Source: an uncultured Croceitalea sp.
GTDB lineage: Bacteria; Bacteroidota; Bacteroidia; Flavobacteriales; Flavobacteriaceae
Reading direction: 5' to 3'
DNA: 64,000 nt
NCBI GenBank assembly: GCA_947495075.1
Contig: CANLXH010000002.1
Location: 744,001-808,000, forward strand
Below the pieces are notes generated by a model. The model was not told where the DNA came from, made no database searches, and saw nothing but the letters and a program-made list of their open reading frames with translations. Position numbers and translations under genes: made by a program. Of this stretch, positions 9,145-17,859 are shown in pieces. The number at the start of each line of letters is the position of its first letter. Within the stretch, counting starts at the first letter, position 1.

Positions 9145-9322
9145 ATAGTTCTTCAACACTAAGTTTAAAGAGTTTTGCCATTTTTATGGCCAGTATCACC
9201 GAAGGGTTAAACTTATTTTTTTCGATGGCATGAATTGTTTGTCTAGATACTTCAAGTTTTTTGGCTAATTGTGCCTGAGTTAAACTTAGTCTTGCACGTT
9301 CTACTTTAACAAGATTTTTCAT
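9122..9322 (-). CDS. Small XRE-type (Cro/CI) transcriptional regulator
   Basis: A 66-residue single-domain DNA-binding protein. The helix-turn-helix is LTQAQLAKKLEVSRQTIHAI with the characteristic SRQTI recognition helix, followed by LFKLSVEELF. This resembles the YgzD-like group usually found beside a small membrane protein, and here its start overlaps the stop of exactly such a gene by 4 bp (ATGA). It probably regulates its own operon. Its 3' end overlaps the convergent UDG-family gene. Confidence 0.92.
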   Translation of the reverse strand: MKNLVKVERARLSLTQAQLAKKLEVSRQTIHAIEKNKFNPSVILAIKMAKLFKLSVEELFMIDEDN

Positions 9323-9729
9323 GAATTCGCCTGTTTTTTTATATAGAAAACTAAAAGAAACAGAAGCATAAAAAGAGATAAGAACCAGTCTAAACTAAAG
9401 TTTGTTTCAGGTTTTATAATGTAAAAAATAAAAGCAATAGCCAGAAAAGAAATCACAGTTATCTGGTAGGCTTCTAATCGTAATAATTTTATAAAATCGT
9501 CTTCGGTTCTCTCTTTTGATAGCATGTAGATAAGTAAACCAAGAGTGGGTAGAATATACAGAATATGAAAAAGAGTTTTGCCATAAAAATCCTTAAAATA
9601 GTGATGTGTGTCCATAGGAACATTATTCCATCCATCCATAAAGGAGTCCCCAGCTGTTAATATTGATGCTATAAAGAATAGTGCTAATCCTAGTTTCTTG
9701 AACCAATTGGGAAGTATTTGAAAATCCAT
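9319..9729 (-). CDS. Small membrane protein paired with an XRE regulator
   Basis: A 136-residue protein with about four hydrophobic helices (residues 11-28, 50-68, 88-105, 112-129), a short loop DGWNNVPMDTHHYFKD, and a basic C-terminus. It is first in a two-gene unit; its TGA overlaps the regulator's ATG. This layout, a multi-pass membrane protein translationally coupled to a 65-70 residue HTH protein, is recurrent in bacteria, but the membrane partner's activity is not known to me. Confidence 0.8.
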   Translation of the reverse strand: MDFQILPNWFKKLGLALFFIASILTAGDSFMDGWNNVPMDTHHYFKDFYGKTLFHILYILPTLGLLIYMLSKERTEDDFIKLLRLEAYQITVISFLAIAFIFYIIKPETNFSLDWFLSLFMLLFLLVFYIKKQANS

Positions 9730-9787
9730 AATGCTATTATTTTTGTCTAAAAGTATATAAAACTTTACATTTTGACAAATAAAATAT

Positions 9788-9822
9788 TATAAAAACTAGA
9801 CCCCGCTAATCGACAGGGTCTA
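9788..9822 (-). terminator. Intrinsic terminator of the AhpD-like gene
   Basis: Hairpin with arms AGACCC (9798-9803) and GGGTCT (9816-9821). Read on the minus strand it is followed by AGTTTTTAT. It lies 35 bp past the stop of the carboxymuconolactone decarboxylase-family gene. Confidence 0.65.
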
Positions 9823-9856
9823 AAATCTCATATGCAGCAGCGTAGCGTTCTAAAAT

Positions 9857-10459
9857 CTAGTAAACAGTTCCATCATGCTTTCCTTTTTCCCAACCATGTT
9901 TACCAAGGTATTGGTTAGCACTTTCAACAGCACCATCTTCAATATCTGTACCCTGAGAATCATTCCAACGATTTAAATAGCCAAATAAGGAAATTACCCC
10001 CAGCATTTCTACAATTTCACCTTCATTCCAGTGTTCATATAGACGTGCTTTGATTTCGGCATCTACTCCGTTTGGTACTTGTGAAGCCTGTAATGAAAAG
10101 TCCAAGGCAGCACGTTCCGCTTCAGAGAAAGCAGAGTGTGTCCGATACTCCCAAATATTATCTAATTGTTCTTGTTCTGCGCCATAACGTTCTGCGGCAC
10201 GTATGGCATGAGCTTGACAATAGCGACAACCTGTAGCATTACTACTTACCCAAGCTATCATTCTTTTTAAAGCAGAAGTCACACGACCTTCATTAGCCAT
10301 CACGGCTTTGTTCAGATTAATAAAAGCTTTTGAAATAGCAGGACGATGCTGCATGGTCAAAACTGAATTTGGACAAAAGCCCAGCGTTTCATTAAAGAAT
10401 TCAGCTAATTTTTTAGTGTCTGGGTCGTGGTTAGGGTCAAGTGGTTGTACTAATGCCAT
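9857..10459 (-). CDS. Carboxymuconolactone decarboxylase/AhpD-family peroxidase-related protein
   Basis: A 200-residue all-helical protein of the AhpD-like superfamily. The redox motif CRYCQAHAIRA (CxxC then His four residues later) lies around residue 80 and is intact, which in AhpD-type proteins supports thiol-dependent hydroperoxide reduction. The N-terminal LDPNHDPDTKKLAEFFNETLGF segment is typical of the longer peroxidase-related subgroup. It is divergent from an OsmC gene with only 47 bp between the start codons, suggesting a shared control region for two peroxide-defence proteins. Confidence 0.9.
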   Translation of the reverse strand: MALVQPLDPNHDPDTKKLAEFFNETLGFCPNSVLTMQHRPAISKAFINLNKAVMANEGRVTSALKRMIAWVSSNATGCRYCQAHAIRAAERYGAEQEQLDNIWEYRTHSAFSEAERAALDFSLQASQVPNGVDAEIKARLYEHWNEGEIVEMLGVISLFGYLNRWNDSQGTDIEDGAVESANQYLGKHGWEKGKHDGTVY

Positions 10460-10506
10460 TTGGTTTCTTTTATTGTATTTTTATACTTCACAAGAAACAA
10501 AAATTT

Positions 10507-10935
10507 ATGGCGACCACAAATCATATTTCCACAAAATGGCTAGGCAACATGGCCTTTGAAAGTAATAACCCTTCCGGACATAATTTTAAGATAGATATTG
10601 CAAAAGAAGACGGGGGTGATAGTAGCGGTTTTAGACCTAAAGCATTAATGCTATCTTCATTGGCAGGTTGTTCAGGGCTTGATGTTGCTTCCCTTATGAA
10701 AAAGATGAAACTTGAAGTAGATAACTTTCATATCGAAACCATCGCTAATCTTACCGATGAACACCCAAAATATTATGATGCTGTTGAGATTGAGTATCAT
10801 TTTTATGGTGCTAACTTAAATGAAGAAAAGCTTCAGAAAGCGGTTGATTTATCTATAGAGAAATACTGTGGAGTTATGGAAATGTTTAGAAAGTTTGCCA
10901 AATTAGAGATTAAGACGATGTTCCATCATAAATAA
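10507..10935 (+). CDS. OsmC/Ohr-family protein
   Basis: Probable thiol-dependent peroxidase for organic hydroperoxides. ATG 10507 gives MATTNHISTKWLGNMAFES, the usual OsmC start; in-frame upstream codons would run into the divergent promoter. The two reactive cysteines are in SLAGCSGLDVASLMKKM and EKYCGVMEMFRKF, and the helix carrying the first is the family hallmark. The 142 residues match the family. Divergent from the AhpD-like gene, which makes a functional pair likely. Confidence 0.92.
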   Translation: MATTNHISTKWLGNMAFESNNPSGHNFKIDIAKEDGGDSSGFRPKALMLSSLAGCSGLDVASLMKKMKLEVDNFHIETIANLTDEHPKYYDAVEIEYHFYGANLNEEKLQKAVDLSIEKYCGVMEMFRKFAKLEIKTMFHHK

Positions 10936-10978
10936 AGTTCAAGTACAAAAGTCAAACTCAAGCTGAGATTCAAATTCA

Positions 10979-11198
10979 ATGTCTAAAGCGTATAACCTTG
11001 CGGAAAGGTTGGTGAATTATGCTATAGAAATAGCTTTTATTTTGTAGAAAAATACCTAGCGATTTTACAAGGCAATATTTTGGTCATCAACTTTTGTGCT
11101 CATCTGGAAATTCTGCTCTAAATTTTGGAGAAATGTAAGGGGCGCAATCAAATAAAGATTTTAAAAATAAGGCTACAGTAATTAAGAATAAAAAATAG
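10979..11198 (+). pseudogene. Decayed four-helix-bundle (S23/IVS-type) protein gene
   Basis: This gap has no intact gene but keeps the fingerprint of the four-helix-bundle family (23S rRNA intervening-sequence type). Frame one, from ATG 10979, reads ERLVNYAIEIAFIL and stops at 11045. A second frame, shifted by one base, reads IPSDFTRQYFGHQLL then SALNFGEM, a stop at 11136, and GAQSNKDFKNKA. Intact members carry RLVNFAVEI, a QLLRSGTSPALNYGEAQ-type motif and ESRKDFIHK in the same order. At least one frameshift, one internal stop and loss of the C-terminal helix are visible. Confidence 0.72.
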
Positions 11199-11246
11199 AA
11201 TCATATCAATCTAACAAACTTTGGTTTTTGTACTTGAATTTCGCCT

Positions 11247-12935
11247 ATGCGCTGGACCATAAAACCTATTCCTAAAGAAGCTGAAATCGAAAAACTTTCA
11301 GAAGAGTTGAAAGTCGAAGGGTTGGTGGCTCAATTACTTTTGCAACGGGGTATTTCTACCTATGAAGAGGCAAAAAAATTCTTCCGTCCTCAACTTTCAG
11401 AGTTGCATAACCCTTTTTTAATGAAAGACATGGACATTGCCGTTTCGAGAATTGAAAAAGCAATTAAAAAAGAAGAAAATATCTTGGTTTACGGTGATTA
11501 TGATGTAGATGGTACTACGGCAGTAGCCCTTCTTTCTTCATACTTATTAGAGAATTACTCTAACGTGGCCACTTATATTCCAGACCGTTACGGAGAAGGT
11601 TACGGAGTTTCCTTAAAAGGAATCGATTTTGCCGAAGACAATAATTTCTCATTAATTATTGCTCTAGATTGTGGTGTTAAGGCTATTGAACAAGTAAATT
11701 ACGCCAAAGAAAAAGGAATCGATTTTATCATTTGTGATCACCACCGCCCAGGAGAAAAATTACCTAATGCTATTGCGGTTCTTGACCCTAAAAGAGAAGA
11801 TTGTAAATATCCATATAAAGAACTTTGTGGTTGTGGTGTAGGTTTTAAATTAATACAAGCGCTAGCATTTACCAAAGGTGATACTATAGAGGAATTAGTT
11901 CCTTATTTAGACTTAGTGGCTACCGCAATTGGAGCGGATATTGTTCCCATAACGGGAGAGAATCGAGTTTTGGCCTATTTTGGAATGCAAGTCATTAATT
12001 CTAAACCTAGAATAGGGTTTAAAGCTATTATTAATCAAATTAAAAAACAAGAGCTTACCATTACGGACGTTGTTTTTATAATCGCTCCTAGAATAAATGC
12101 CGCTGGGCGTATGAAACACGGTCAACACGCGGTAAACCTCCTTACCGAAATAAACCTAAAGCAAGCTGAAACTTTTGCTGCCGAAATCGAACGATTTAAT
12201 ACCGATAGAAGAGACCTTGACAAAGAGATTACAGAGCAGGCTCTAAAACAAATAAAAACACATAAAGAAGAAGACCGATTTACCTCGGTGGTTTATGATG
12301 AAAATTGGCATAAGGGTGTTATTGGTATTGTTGCTTCGCGTTTAACGGAGACGTACTACCGTCCTACACTGGTCTTTACAAAAAGTGGAGATAAACTCGC
12401 CGGCTCTGCACGTTCCGTAAAGGGGTTTGATGTGTACGATGCTTTAGAGGGTTGCACAGACTGTATTGAGCAATTTGGAGGACACAAGTATGCTGCGGGC
12501 TTAACGCTGCTGGAAGAGCAGTATGAAGCGTTTAAAGCGAAGTTTGAAAAAGTTGTCTCAGAAACTATTGACCCACAATTATTGACACCGGAACTAAACG
12601 TTGATATGCAGATTGAAATGCAACAGATTACCCCCAAATTGATGCGAATTATAAAACAGTTTGCCCCTTTTGGACCAGGAAATATGACTCCAACATTTAT
12701 GGCAAGAAATGTACAGGATACAGGTTATGGAAAGGGTGTTGGCGAAGATGAAAAGCATCTAAAGTTATCCCTTACCCAAAAAGGATTAAGACCTATAGGT
12801 GCAATTGGTTTTAATCTAGGAAATAAAATTGGGCAGATAAAAACCAAAGATCGTTTTGATATTGCTTTTACTTTAGATGAAAATGAATGGCAAGGCAATG
12901 TCAGCCTTCAACTGAAACTTAAAGACTTAAAGTAA
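11247..12935 (+). CDS. recJ: Single-stranded-DNA-specific 5'-3' exonuclease RecJ
   Basis: DHH-family exonuclease for recombination and mismatch/excision repair. Motif I is VYGDYDVDGTTAVALL, motif II LIIALDCGVKA, motif III FIICDHHRPGEKLP with the DHH triad. The DHHA1 domain contains QFGGHKYAAGLTL. The C-terminal OB-like RecJ domain contains QFAPFGPGNMTPTF. The 562 residues match the family. Only 6 bp separate the stop from the MFS gene that follows. Confidence 0.97.
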   Translation: MRWTIKPIPKEAEIEKLSEELKVEGLVAQLLLQRGISTYEEAKKFFRPQLSELHNPFLMKDMDIAVSRIEKAIKKEENILVYGDYDVDGTTAVALLSSYLLENYSNVATYIPDRYGEGYGVSLKGIDFAEDNNFSLIIALDCGVKAIEQVNYAKEKGIDFIICDHHRPGEKLPNAIAVLDPKREDCKYPYKELCGCGVGFKLIQALAFTKGDTIEELVPYLDLVATAIGADIVPITGENRVLAYFGMQVINSKPRIGFKAIINQIKKQELTITDVVFIIAPRINAAGRMKHGQHAVNLLTEINLKQAETFAAEIERFNTDRRDLDKEITEQALKQIKTHKEEDRFTSVVYDENWHKGVIGIVASRLTETYYRPTLVFTKSGDKLAGSARSVKGFDVYDALEGCTDCIEQFGGHKYAAGLTLLEEQYEAFKAKFEKVVSETIDPQLLTPELNVDMQIEMQQITPKLMRIIKQFAPFGPGNMTPTFMARNVQDTGYGKGVGEDEKHLKLSLTQKGLRPIGAIGFNLGNKIGQIKTKDRFDIAFTLDENEWQGNVSLQLKLKDLK

Positions 12936-12941
12936 GTTTAG

Positions 12942-14213
12942 GTGGAAAATAAAATAGACCCTTACGCGGCTTTACGCTTTAACGAGTTCAATATCTTTTT
13001 AGGGGTGCGTTTTGCCATGGTCTTCGCTTGGTCCATGCAATTTATTGTAATTGAGTGGCAGGTGTATTCCTTGACCAAAGACCCACTTTCTTTAGGTATT
13101 ATTGGTCTTATGGAAATAATCCCTGCAGTTAGTATTGCCTTGTTTGCGGGACATATTGTAGATCAAAGCGAAAAACGAAATCTGTTGGTTAAATGTATTT
13201 TAGGTTTTTCGGTGGTTTCTCTTGGTCTTTTTTTAGTCACCTTACCATCCATTGAAGCTGAATATACTACCAAAACAATACTCTACATCATCTATGCTTT
13301 GGTATTCTTGGGAGGCTTGGTAAGAGCTTTTATTGGACCAACTATTTTTTCATTAATAGCATTGATAGTTCCTAAAAAAATATACCCAAATGCTGCAACG
13401 TGGAGTAGCTCTACATGGCAAATGGCTTCTGTTTTAGGGCCAGCTTTTGCAGGATTCGCCATAAGCTGGATTGGTGTTCATTGGTCTATGTGTATCATTT
13501 TTGGGTTTTCTATTTTAGCACTATTATTTCTTTTTAGGATTTCAAAAAAACCTATTTTAAATCCCAAAATAGGAGAGCCGATAATACAAAGTTTAAAAGA
13601 CGGACTCCAATTTGTTTTTAATAGCAAGGCGGTGTTTGGTGCCTTAACCCTAGATATGATAGCCGTACTTTTTGGTGGTGCCGTAGCGCTACTACCAATT
13701 TACGCCCAAGATATTTTACATGTAGGTTCAGAAGGCTTCGGTATTTTAAGGGCGGCGCCAGCCGTTGGAGCTTCCATTACGATGCTGGGCTCTACAAGAT
13801 TTCCTTTACATAAATATGCTGGTAAAAAGCTGTTATGGGCAGTCTTTGCCTTTGGGATCTGTATTATCGTTTTTGGAATTTCAACATCATTCTGGATTTC
13901 GGTTATCGCCTTATTTTTAAGTGGCGCTGTGGATGGGGTATCTATGATAATAAGGCAAACTATTCTTCAACTGAAGACTCCAGATAATATGAGAGGACGA
14001 GTGGCATCGGTAAATTCAATTTTTGTTGGTTCGTCAAACGAACTGGGTGCTTTTGAAAGTGGTTTGGCCGCAAAACTACTTGGTACGGTTACCGCTGTGG
14101 TTTTTGGTGGATGCATGACCTTATTGACTGTGGCAACAACGGCAATAGTTTCACCTACATTTAGAAAACTAGATTTGTCTAAAGATGTAGAAGCCCACGA
14201 AAATGAAGATTAG
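12942..14213 (+). CDS. MFS transporter, EntS-like (MFS_3 type)
   Basis: Major facilitator protein with about twelve transmembrane helices in 423 residues. The start is GTG 12942, 6 bp after recJ. RGRVASVNSIFVGSSNELGAFESG near the C-terminus is the signature of the EntS/enterobactin-exporter-like subgroup, most members of which are uncharacterised drug or siderophore exporters. Co-transcription with recJ is likely from spacing. The gene ends 15 bp from the convergent lpxH. Confidence 0.9.
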   Translation: MENKIDPYAALRFNEFNIFLGVRFAMVFAWSMQFIVIEWQVYSLTKDPLSLGIIGLMEIIPAVSIALFAGHIVDQSEKRNLLVKCILGFSVVSLGLFLVTLPSIEAEYTTKTILYIIYALVFLGGLVRAFIGPTIFSLIALIVPKKIYPNAATWSSSTWQMASVLGPAFAGFAISWIGVHWSMCIIFGFSILALLFLFRISKKPILNPKIGEPIIQSLKDGLQFVFNSKAVFGALTLDMIAVLFGGAVALLPIYAQDILHVGSEGFGILRAAPAVGASITMLGSTRFPLHKYAGKKLLWAVFAFGICIIVFGISTSFWISVIALFLSGAVDGVSMIIRQTILQLKTPDNMRGRVASVNSIFVGSSNELGAFESGLAAKLLGTVTAVVFGGCMTLLTVATTAIVSPTFRKLDLSKDVEAHENED

Positions 14214-14228
14214 TGTTTGTAGATAATC

Positions 14229-14996
14229 CTAAGAGGTGTAGGTTTCTAGCTTCAAATTTTCACCATCGAAGACTGCATAGGTAAAATAAGAAATCCAATC
14301 ACCAAGATTGGTGTATTTCGATTTTTCGTTTAAGTTGATTTCTAAAGGAAGGTGACGGTGACCAAAAATAAAATGGTCGTAATGTTGTATCTCCAGTTTT
14401 CGTTTGCAGTACTGAACCAACCATTCTTTGTCCTCACCTAAAAACTTAGCATCCTCTTCGCCAGAGATTAATTTATTGCTGACGGATAAGTATTGCCCCA
14501 ACCGAACTCCTAAATCTGGATGTAGCCACCTGAAGAGCCATTTACTTAGTGGATTGATAAAGACCTTTTTCATGCGCTTAAAGCCTTTATCGCCTGGCCC
14601 TAATCCATCGCCATGCCCAATAAGAAAGGATGTAGTATTTAATATAATTTCTTGTGGTTTGTGAAATACGGGGATGTTTAATTCCTCTTCAAAATAACCG
14701 TTCATCCATAAATCATGGTTACCAACAAAATAGGTGATTGGAATACCTGCATCCGAAAGTTCTGCAAGTTTTCCTAGTGTTCTTGTAAAACCTTTTGGAA
14801 CTACCTTTTTGTATTCAAACCAAAAATCAAAGAGATCACCCATTAAGTATATGGCAGCTGCATCTTCTTTAATACTATCTAACCAGGCAACAAATTTTTT
14901 CTCCCTAGGAAGACTGCCTCGTGAGGTTGGAGCACCTAAATGATTGTCACTGGCGAAATAAACTTTTTTGCCTTTTGGTATGGTAAGGGTATTCAT
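14229..14996 (-). CDS. lpxH: UDP-2,3-diacylglucosamine diphosphatase (LpxH-type)
   Basis: Calcineurin-like metallophosphoesterase that makes lipid X in lipid A biosynthesis, at the inner face of the inner membrane. The dimetal motifs are all visible in order: ASDNHLG (DxH), MGDLFDFW (GDxxD), VGNHDLW (GNHD), HGDGLGPGD and FGHRH. A basic/aromatic insert around KRMKKVFINPLSKWLFRWLHP is the membrane-binding cap typical of LpxH. 255 residues. Convergent with the MFS gene. Confidence 0.93.
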   Translation of the reverse strand: MNTLTIPKGKKVYFASDNHLGAPTSRGSLPREKKFVAWLDSIKEDAAAIYLMGDLFDFWFEYKKVVPKGFTRTLGKLAELSDAGIPITYFVGNHDLWMNGYFEEELNIPVFHKPQEIILNTTSFLIGHGDGLGPGDKGFKRMKKVFINPLSKWLFRWLHPDLGVRLGQYLSVSNKLISGEEDAKFLGEDKEWLVQYCKRKLEIQHYDHFIFGHRHLPLEINLNEKSKYTNLGDWISYFTYAVFDGENLKLETYTS

Positions 14997-15021
14997 TTAA
15001 CGCAAAGATAGCTATTGCTTT

Positions 15022-15135
15022 CTAACGTTTAAACCTTCTTCTATTTCTAACTCGTGTAAAAATGTAGACCGCGATTACCAGTAATGCTACTGTAGGTAAT
15101 ACTAGGTCGCTATTTAAGATGGAAAGAATATCCAT
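15022..15135 (-). CDS. Candidate 37-residue single-pass membrane peptide
   Basis: A small frame from ATG 15135 to TAG 15022. It encodes a short N-terminal segment (MDILSILNSD), one hydrophobic helix (LVLPTVALLVIAVYIF) and a strongly basic tail (TRVRNRRRFKR), an arrangement expected for an inner-membrane microprotein with the C-terminus in the cytoplasm. It lies between lpxH and the DUF4199 gene on the same strand. No family is recognised; the evidence is composition and topology only. Confidence 0.5.
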   Translation of the reverse strand: MDILSILNSDLVLPTVALLVIAVYIFTRVRNRRRFKR

Positions 15136-15210
15136 AGATATGGTTTAATTAAAACTTCGTGCCTTAAGACGTCTTTTTAATGTATAACTAACAACGCACT
15201 TTTGAGGACT

Positions 15211-15687
15211 TTATTTTTTTCTCACAAATAGTGCTACACTAGCTGAAGTTACTGCGCCCATACCTAATGCCCCAAAAGCGGCTTGCAATAGATAACTCTT
15301 GAAACTAAAATAGACTTCCGCATTTTTTTGGGTCATCTTATCATTTTCAACAACATAGTTAATCATATTTTTAAAATAATCAGGGCTAATTAATTCGTGT
15401 GTGATGTACTGCGTTAATGGACTCAAAATAGCTATAACTACGCTTATTAACATACCTGATGCAACTCCTTGAAACCAGGTCATTTTTCCACCTAGGTCTC
15501 TGTTTCGTTTTTCCCACAAGGCCAAAACAAATAGAATAATGGCAATAACAGCAAAAAAGTTGGTGTAGATAGCATGCTTATCAATGTAAGTATCATGCCA
15601 ACCAAGCGCTTTTTCCAACAGTACCCATAACAAACTGGCAAGTGTAAAAATCAGAGCCCATTTAATTTCAGTTGCGAATTTTTTCAA
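15211..15687 (-). CDS. DUF4199 membrane protein
   Basis: A 158-residue protein with four predicted membrane helices. EIKWALIFTLASLLWVLLEK followed by LGWHDTYIDKH and a KMTWFQGVASGMLISVV segment are hallmarks of DUF4199, a family largely confined to the Bacteroidota. No ATG exists upstream in frame; the start is TTG 15687, supported because the conserved N-terminus begins there. Function unknown. It lies directly downstream of an enoyl-CoA hydratase-type gene on the same strand. Confidence 0.88.
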   Translation of the reverse strand: MKKFATEIKWALIFTLASLLWVLLEKALGWHDTYIDKHAIYTNFFAVIAIILFVLALWEKRNRDLGGKMTWFQGVASGMLISVVIAILSPLTQYITHELISPDYFKNMINYVVENDKMTQKNAEVYFSFKSYLLQAAFGALGMGAVTSASVALFVRKK

Positions 15688-15711
15688 AATAAAAAATGCG
15701 TTAAATAATTA

Positions 15712-16479
15712 TTATTTTTTGAACTTGGCTAAAGCTGCTTTTGTAGCTTCTGATAAGGCCAATCTTCCCGATTGTTCGGCTCTTTCTAAAAGCAATGAAC
15801 TCCAGTTCTCTGTTCCTTCCCACATTACTTTTTTCATAGCAGTTAAAGCTTCCAGATTGTAAGAAGCTAATTTTAAGCTGAAATCGTCCAATTCTTTATC
15901 GAGTGCTTTAATCGTATCGAATACTTTAGAAAAAAGTCCTTTTTCTTTGACCCAATAAGCATTTTTCCATTCGGTAGGAGACAAGGCGAGCTCTGCTAAT
16001 CCGCCTTTACCAATTTTCCGTTCTACAGCTGGGGCTATTACCAATGGTGCAATACCGATAGAGATTTCAGAAAGTTTGATAGATGCTGCTTCAGTTGCAA
16101 AAACATAATCACAAGTAGCTACTAAACCAACGCCACCCCCAACAACCTTGCCCTGTACCCTACCAATAATTGGTTTGTTACAGCTGCGCATGGCGTTAAT
16201 GACATTGGCAAATCCGCTAAAAAAAGCTTTACCTTCATCTAAATTAGAAATTGCTGCCAGTTCATCAAAAGATGCTCCGGCACAAAATGCTCGTTCACCT
16301 TCAGATTTTAATACGATAATAGAAACTTCATCATTTGATGAAAGTTGATTTATTTCAGATGTTAATCGTTGTAACAACTCTGAAACAAATGAATTACTTG
16401 CTGGATGACCGAATTCTACAGTTGCAATGCGATTATTGATATTGGTATAAAGACTTCCATTTGGTCTATCTGTTGACAT
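15712..16479 (-). CDS. Enoyl-CoA hydratase/isomerase family protein
   Basis: Crotonase-fold protein of 255 residues acting on CoA thioesters. The oxyanion-hole segments are visible: GERAFCAGASFDEL and GKVVGGGVGLVATCD. IKLSEISIGIAP aligns with the catalytic-glutamate region. The exact substrate is not readable; short-chain enoyl-CoA or methylglutaconyl-CoA hydration are possible. It is the middle gene of a same-strand series with MATE upstream and DUF4199 downstream, without obvious functional link. Confidence 0.9.
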   Translation of the reverse strand: MSTDRPNGSLYTNINNRIATVEFGHPASNSFVSELLQRLTSEINQLSSNDEVSIIVLKSEGERAFCAGASFDELAAISNLDEGKAFFSGFANVINAMRSCNKPIIGRVQGKVVGGGVGLVATCDYVFATEAASIKLSEISIGIAPLVIAPAVERKIGKGGLAELALSPTEWKNAYWVKEKGLFSKVFDTIKALDKELDDFSLKLASYNLEALTAMKKVMWEGTENWSSLLLERAEQSGRLALSEATKAALAKFKK

Positions 16480-16511
16480 AATTAAGCACTAATTTTTTGA
16501 AACGTTTAAAA

Positions 16512-17846
16512 TTACTGGTTTTGCAAGAGGGGACGAAATTTTCGTCTAAACTTCCATACCAATGCACCACCGCGAATAGCCATCCAAACCACAAAAGCAA
16601 GCCATATGGCATAAAACCCCAATCCAAAATATTTGCCTAGATAAAGAGCGGGAACAAAACCTAAAAATGTTGCTGTGAGTAATACATTACGCAGGTATTT
16701 CATTTCGCCTAAACCTTTAAACAGTCCGTCTAAAACAAAGGCAAGCGTATTCATGGGGAGCCCTAAAATTACAATAAAGAAAACCCCATAAAAGGTTTGA
16801 AGTACGATTTGTTCATTAGAGAAAATACGTCCTAAAGGATAATAGAAAATGAACCCTGCTAGCATCAGGATAAGGCTAACTATCATCCCATAAGTGATAA
16901 TCTTTTTTGCCAATTTCCATAATCCTTTATAATCCTTTTCTCCGAGTAACTTACCTCCCATACTATTGCCAGCAGCACCATAACCATCAATAAAAAAAGC
17001 TGAGAACAACCAGAGATTAATAGCTATAGTATGGGCTCCGATAAACCTATCGCCCAAAGCTGTAGCTTCTCGTACTGCAATAATTAAAGCTGCGTTTAAA
17101 GCCAAAGCCCTAACAAATAAATTTAAACTCATAAAAACAAGTCGCTTCAACTCTTTGTTCAAGGGAAAACGAAGTTTTAGACTGATGTCTGTCTTTGCAC
17201 GTAATAAGAAGAAAACCAGAATGGCCATAACACCTTGTGAAATAAGGCTTGCCCAGGCTGCGCCTTTTAAATACATTGCGGGGAGTATTCCCTCAATACC
17301 ATAAACAAAAATAAAATCGAGAACAATATTTAGAAGGGCTCCTATAATTGCGATAAGCATGGGGTAATAGGTATTTTGAAGCCCTCTAAAAATTCCGAAA
17401 ACTGCAAAAGTGAAAAGCGTTAACGGAAAACCCCAAACACGAATAGAATAGTAGGAGACGCAATAGTCTAGAATTTTACCTGAAGCTTCAAAAAGTCTAA
17501 AAATATCTTCAACAATAAAAATGGTTGATAGCAAGAGGAACAAACTCAACAGAACGTTAAAGAAAATCGCTTGTGCTGGAAGATTTTTGACTTCATGAAT
17601 TTTACCCGCCCCTAAATATTGAGAAATAATGGCAGAAATAGCGCTTCGGGTCTGTCCTAAAACCCAGATGAGCATGGATAAAAAAGACCCCACAATACCT
17701 GCGGCAGCCAAAGACTCCAAACCGTCTATTGGAATATTACCGACAATAGCGGTATCGGTAATAGATAGGATGGGTTCCGCAATTCCCGATATGGTCGCTG
17801 GAACCGCCAGATTATTTATGCTTTTTAGGTTTATAGTGGTTTTCAA
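16512..17846 (-). CDS. MATE-family efflux transporter
   Basis: A 444-residue Na+- or H+-coupled multidrug exporter with two six-helix halves. The start is TTG 17846, since no in-frame ATG or GTG precedes it and the conserved segment NLAVPATISGIAEPILSITDTAIVG begins a few residues later. QTRSAISAIISQYLGAG and the YGAAGNSMGGKLLGEKD region are typical of the DinF-like branch. It lies 13 bp after the GNAT gene, so the two are probably one operon. Confidence 0.92.
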   Translation of the reverse strand: MKTTINLKSINNLAVPATISGIAEPILSITDTAIVGNIPIDGLESLAAAGIVGSFLSMLIWVLGQTRSAISAIISQYLGAGKIHEVKNLPAQAIFFNVLLSLFLLLSTIFIVEDIFRLFEASGKILDYCVSYYSIRVWGFPLTLFTFAVFGIFRGLQNTYYPMLIAIIGALLNIVLDFIFVYGIEGILPAMYLKGAAWASLISQGVMAILVFFLLRAKTDISLKLRFPLNKELKRLVFMSLNLFVRALALNAALIIAVREATALGDRFIGAHTIAINLWLFSAFFIDGYGAAGNSMGGKLLGEKDYKGLWKLAKKIITYGMIVSLILMLAGFIFYYPLGRIFSNEQIVLQTFYGVFFIVILGLPMNTLAFVLDGLFKGLGEMKYLRNVLLTATFLGFVPALYLGKYFGLGFYAIWLAFVVWMAIRGGALVWKFRRKFRPLLQNQ

Positions 17847-17859
17847 ATCAGCAGATAAG

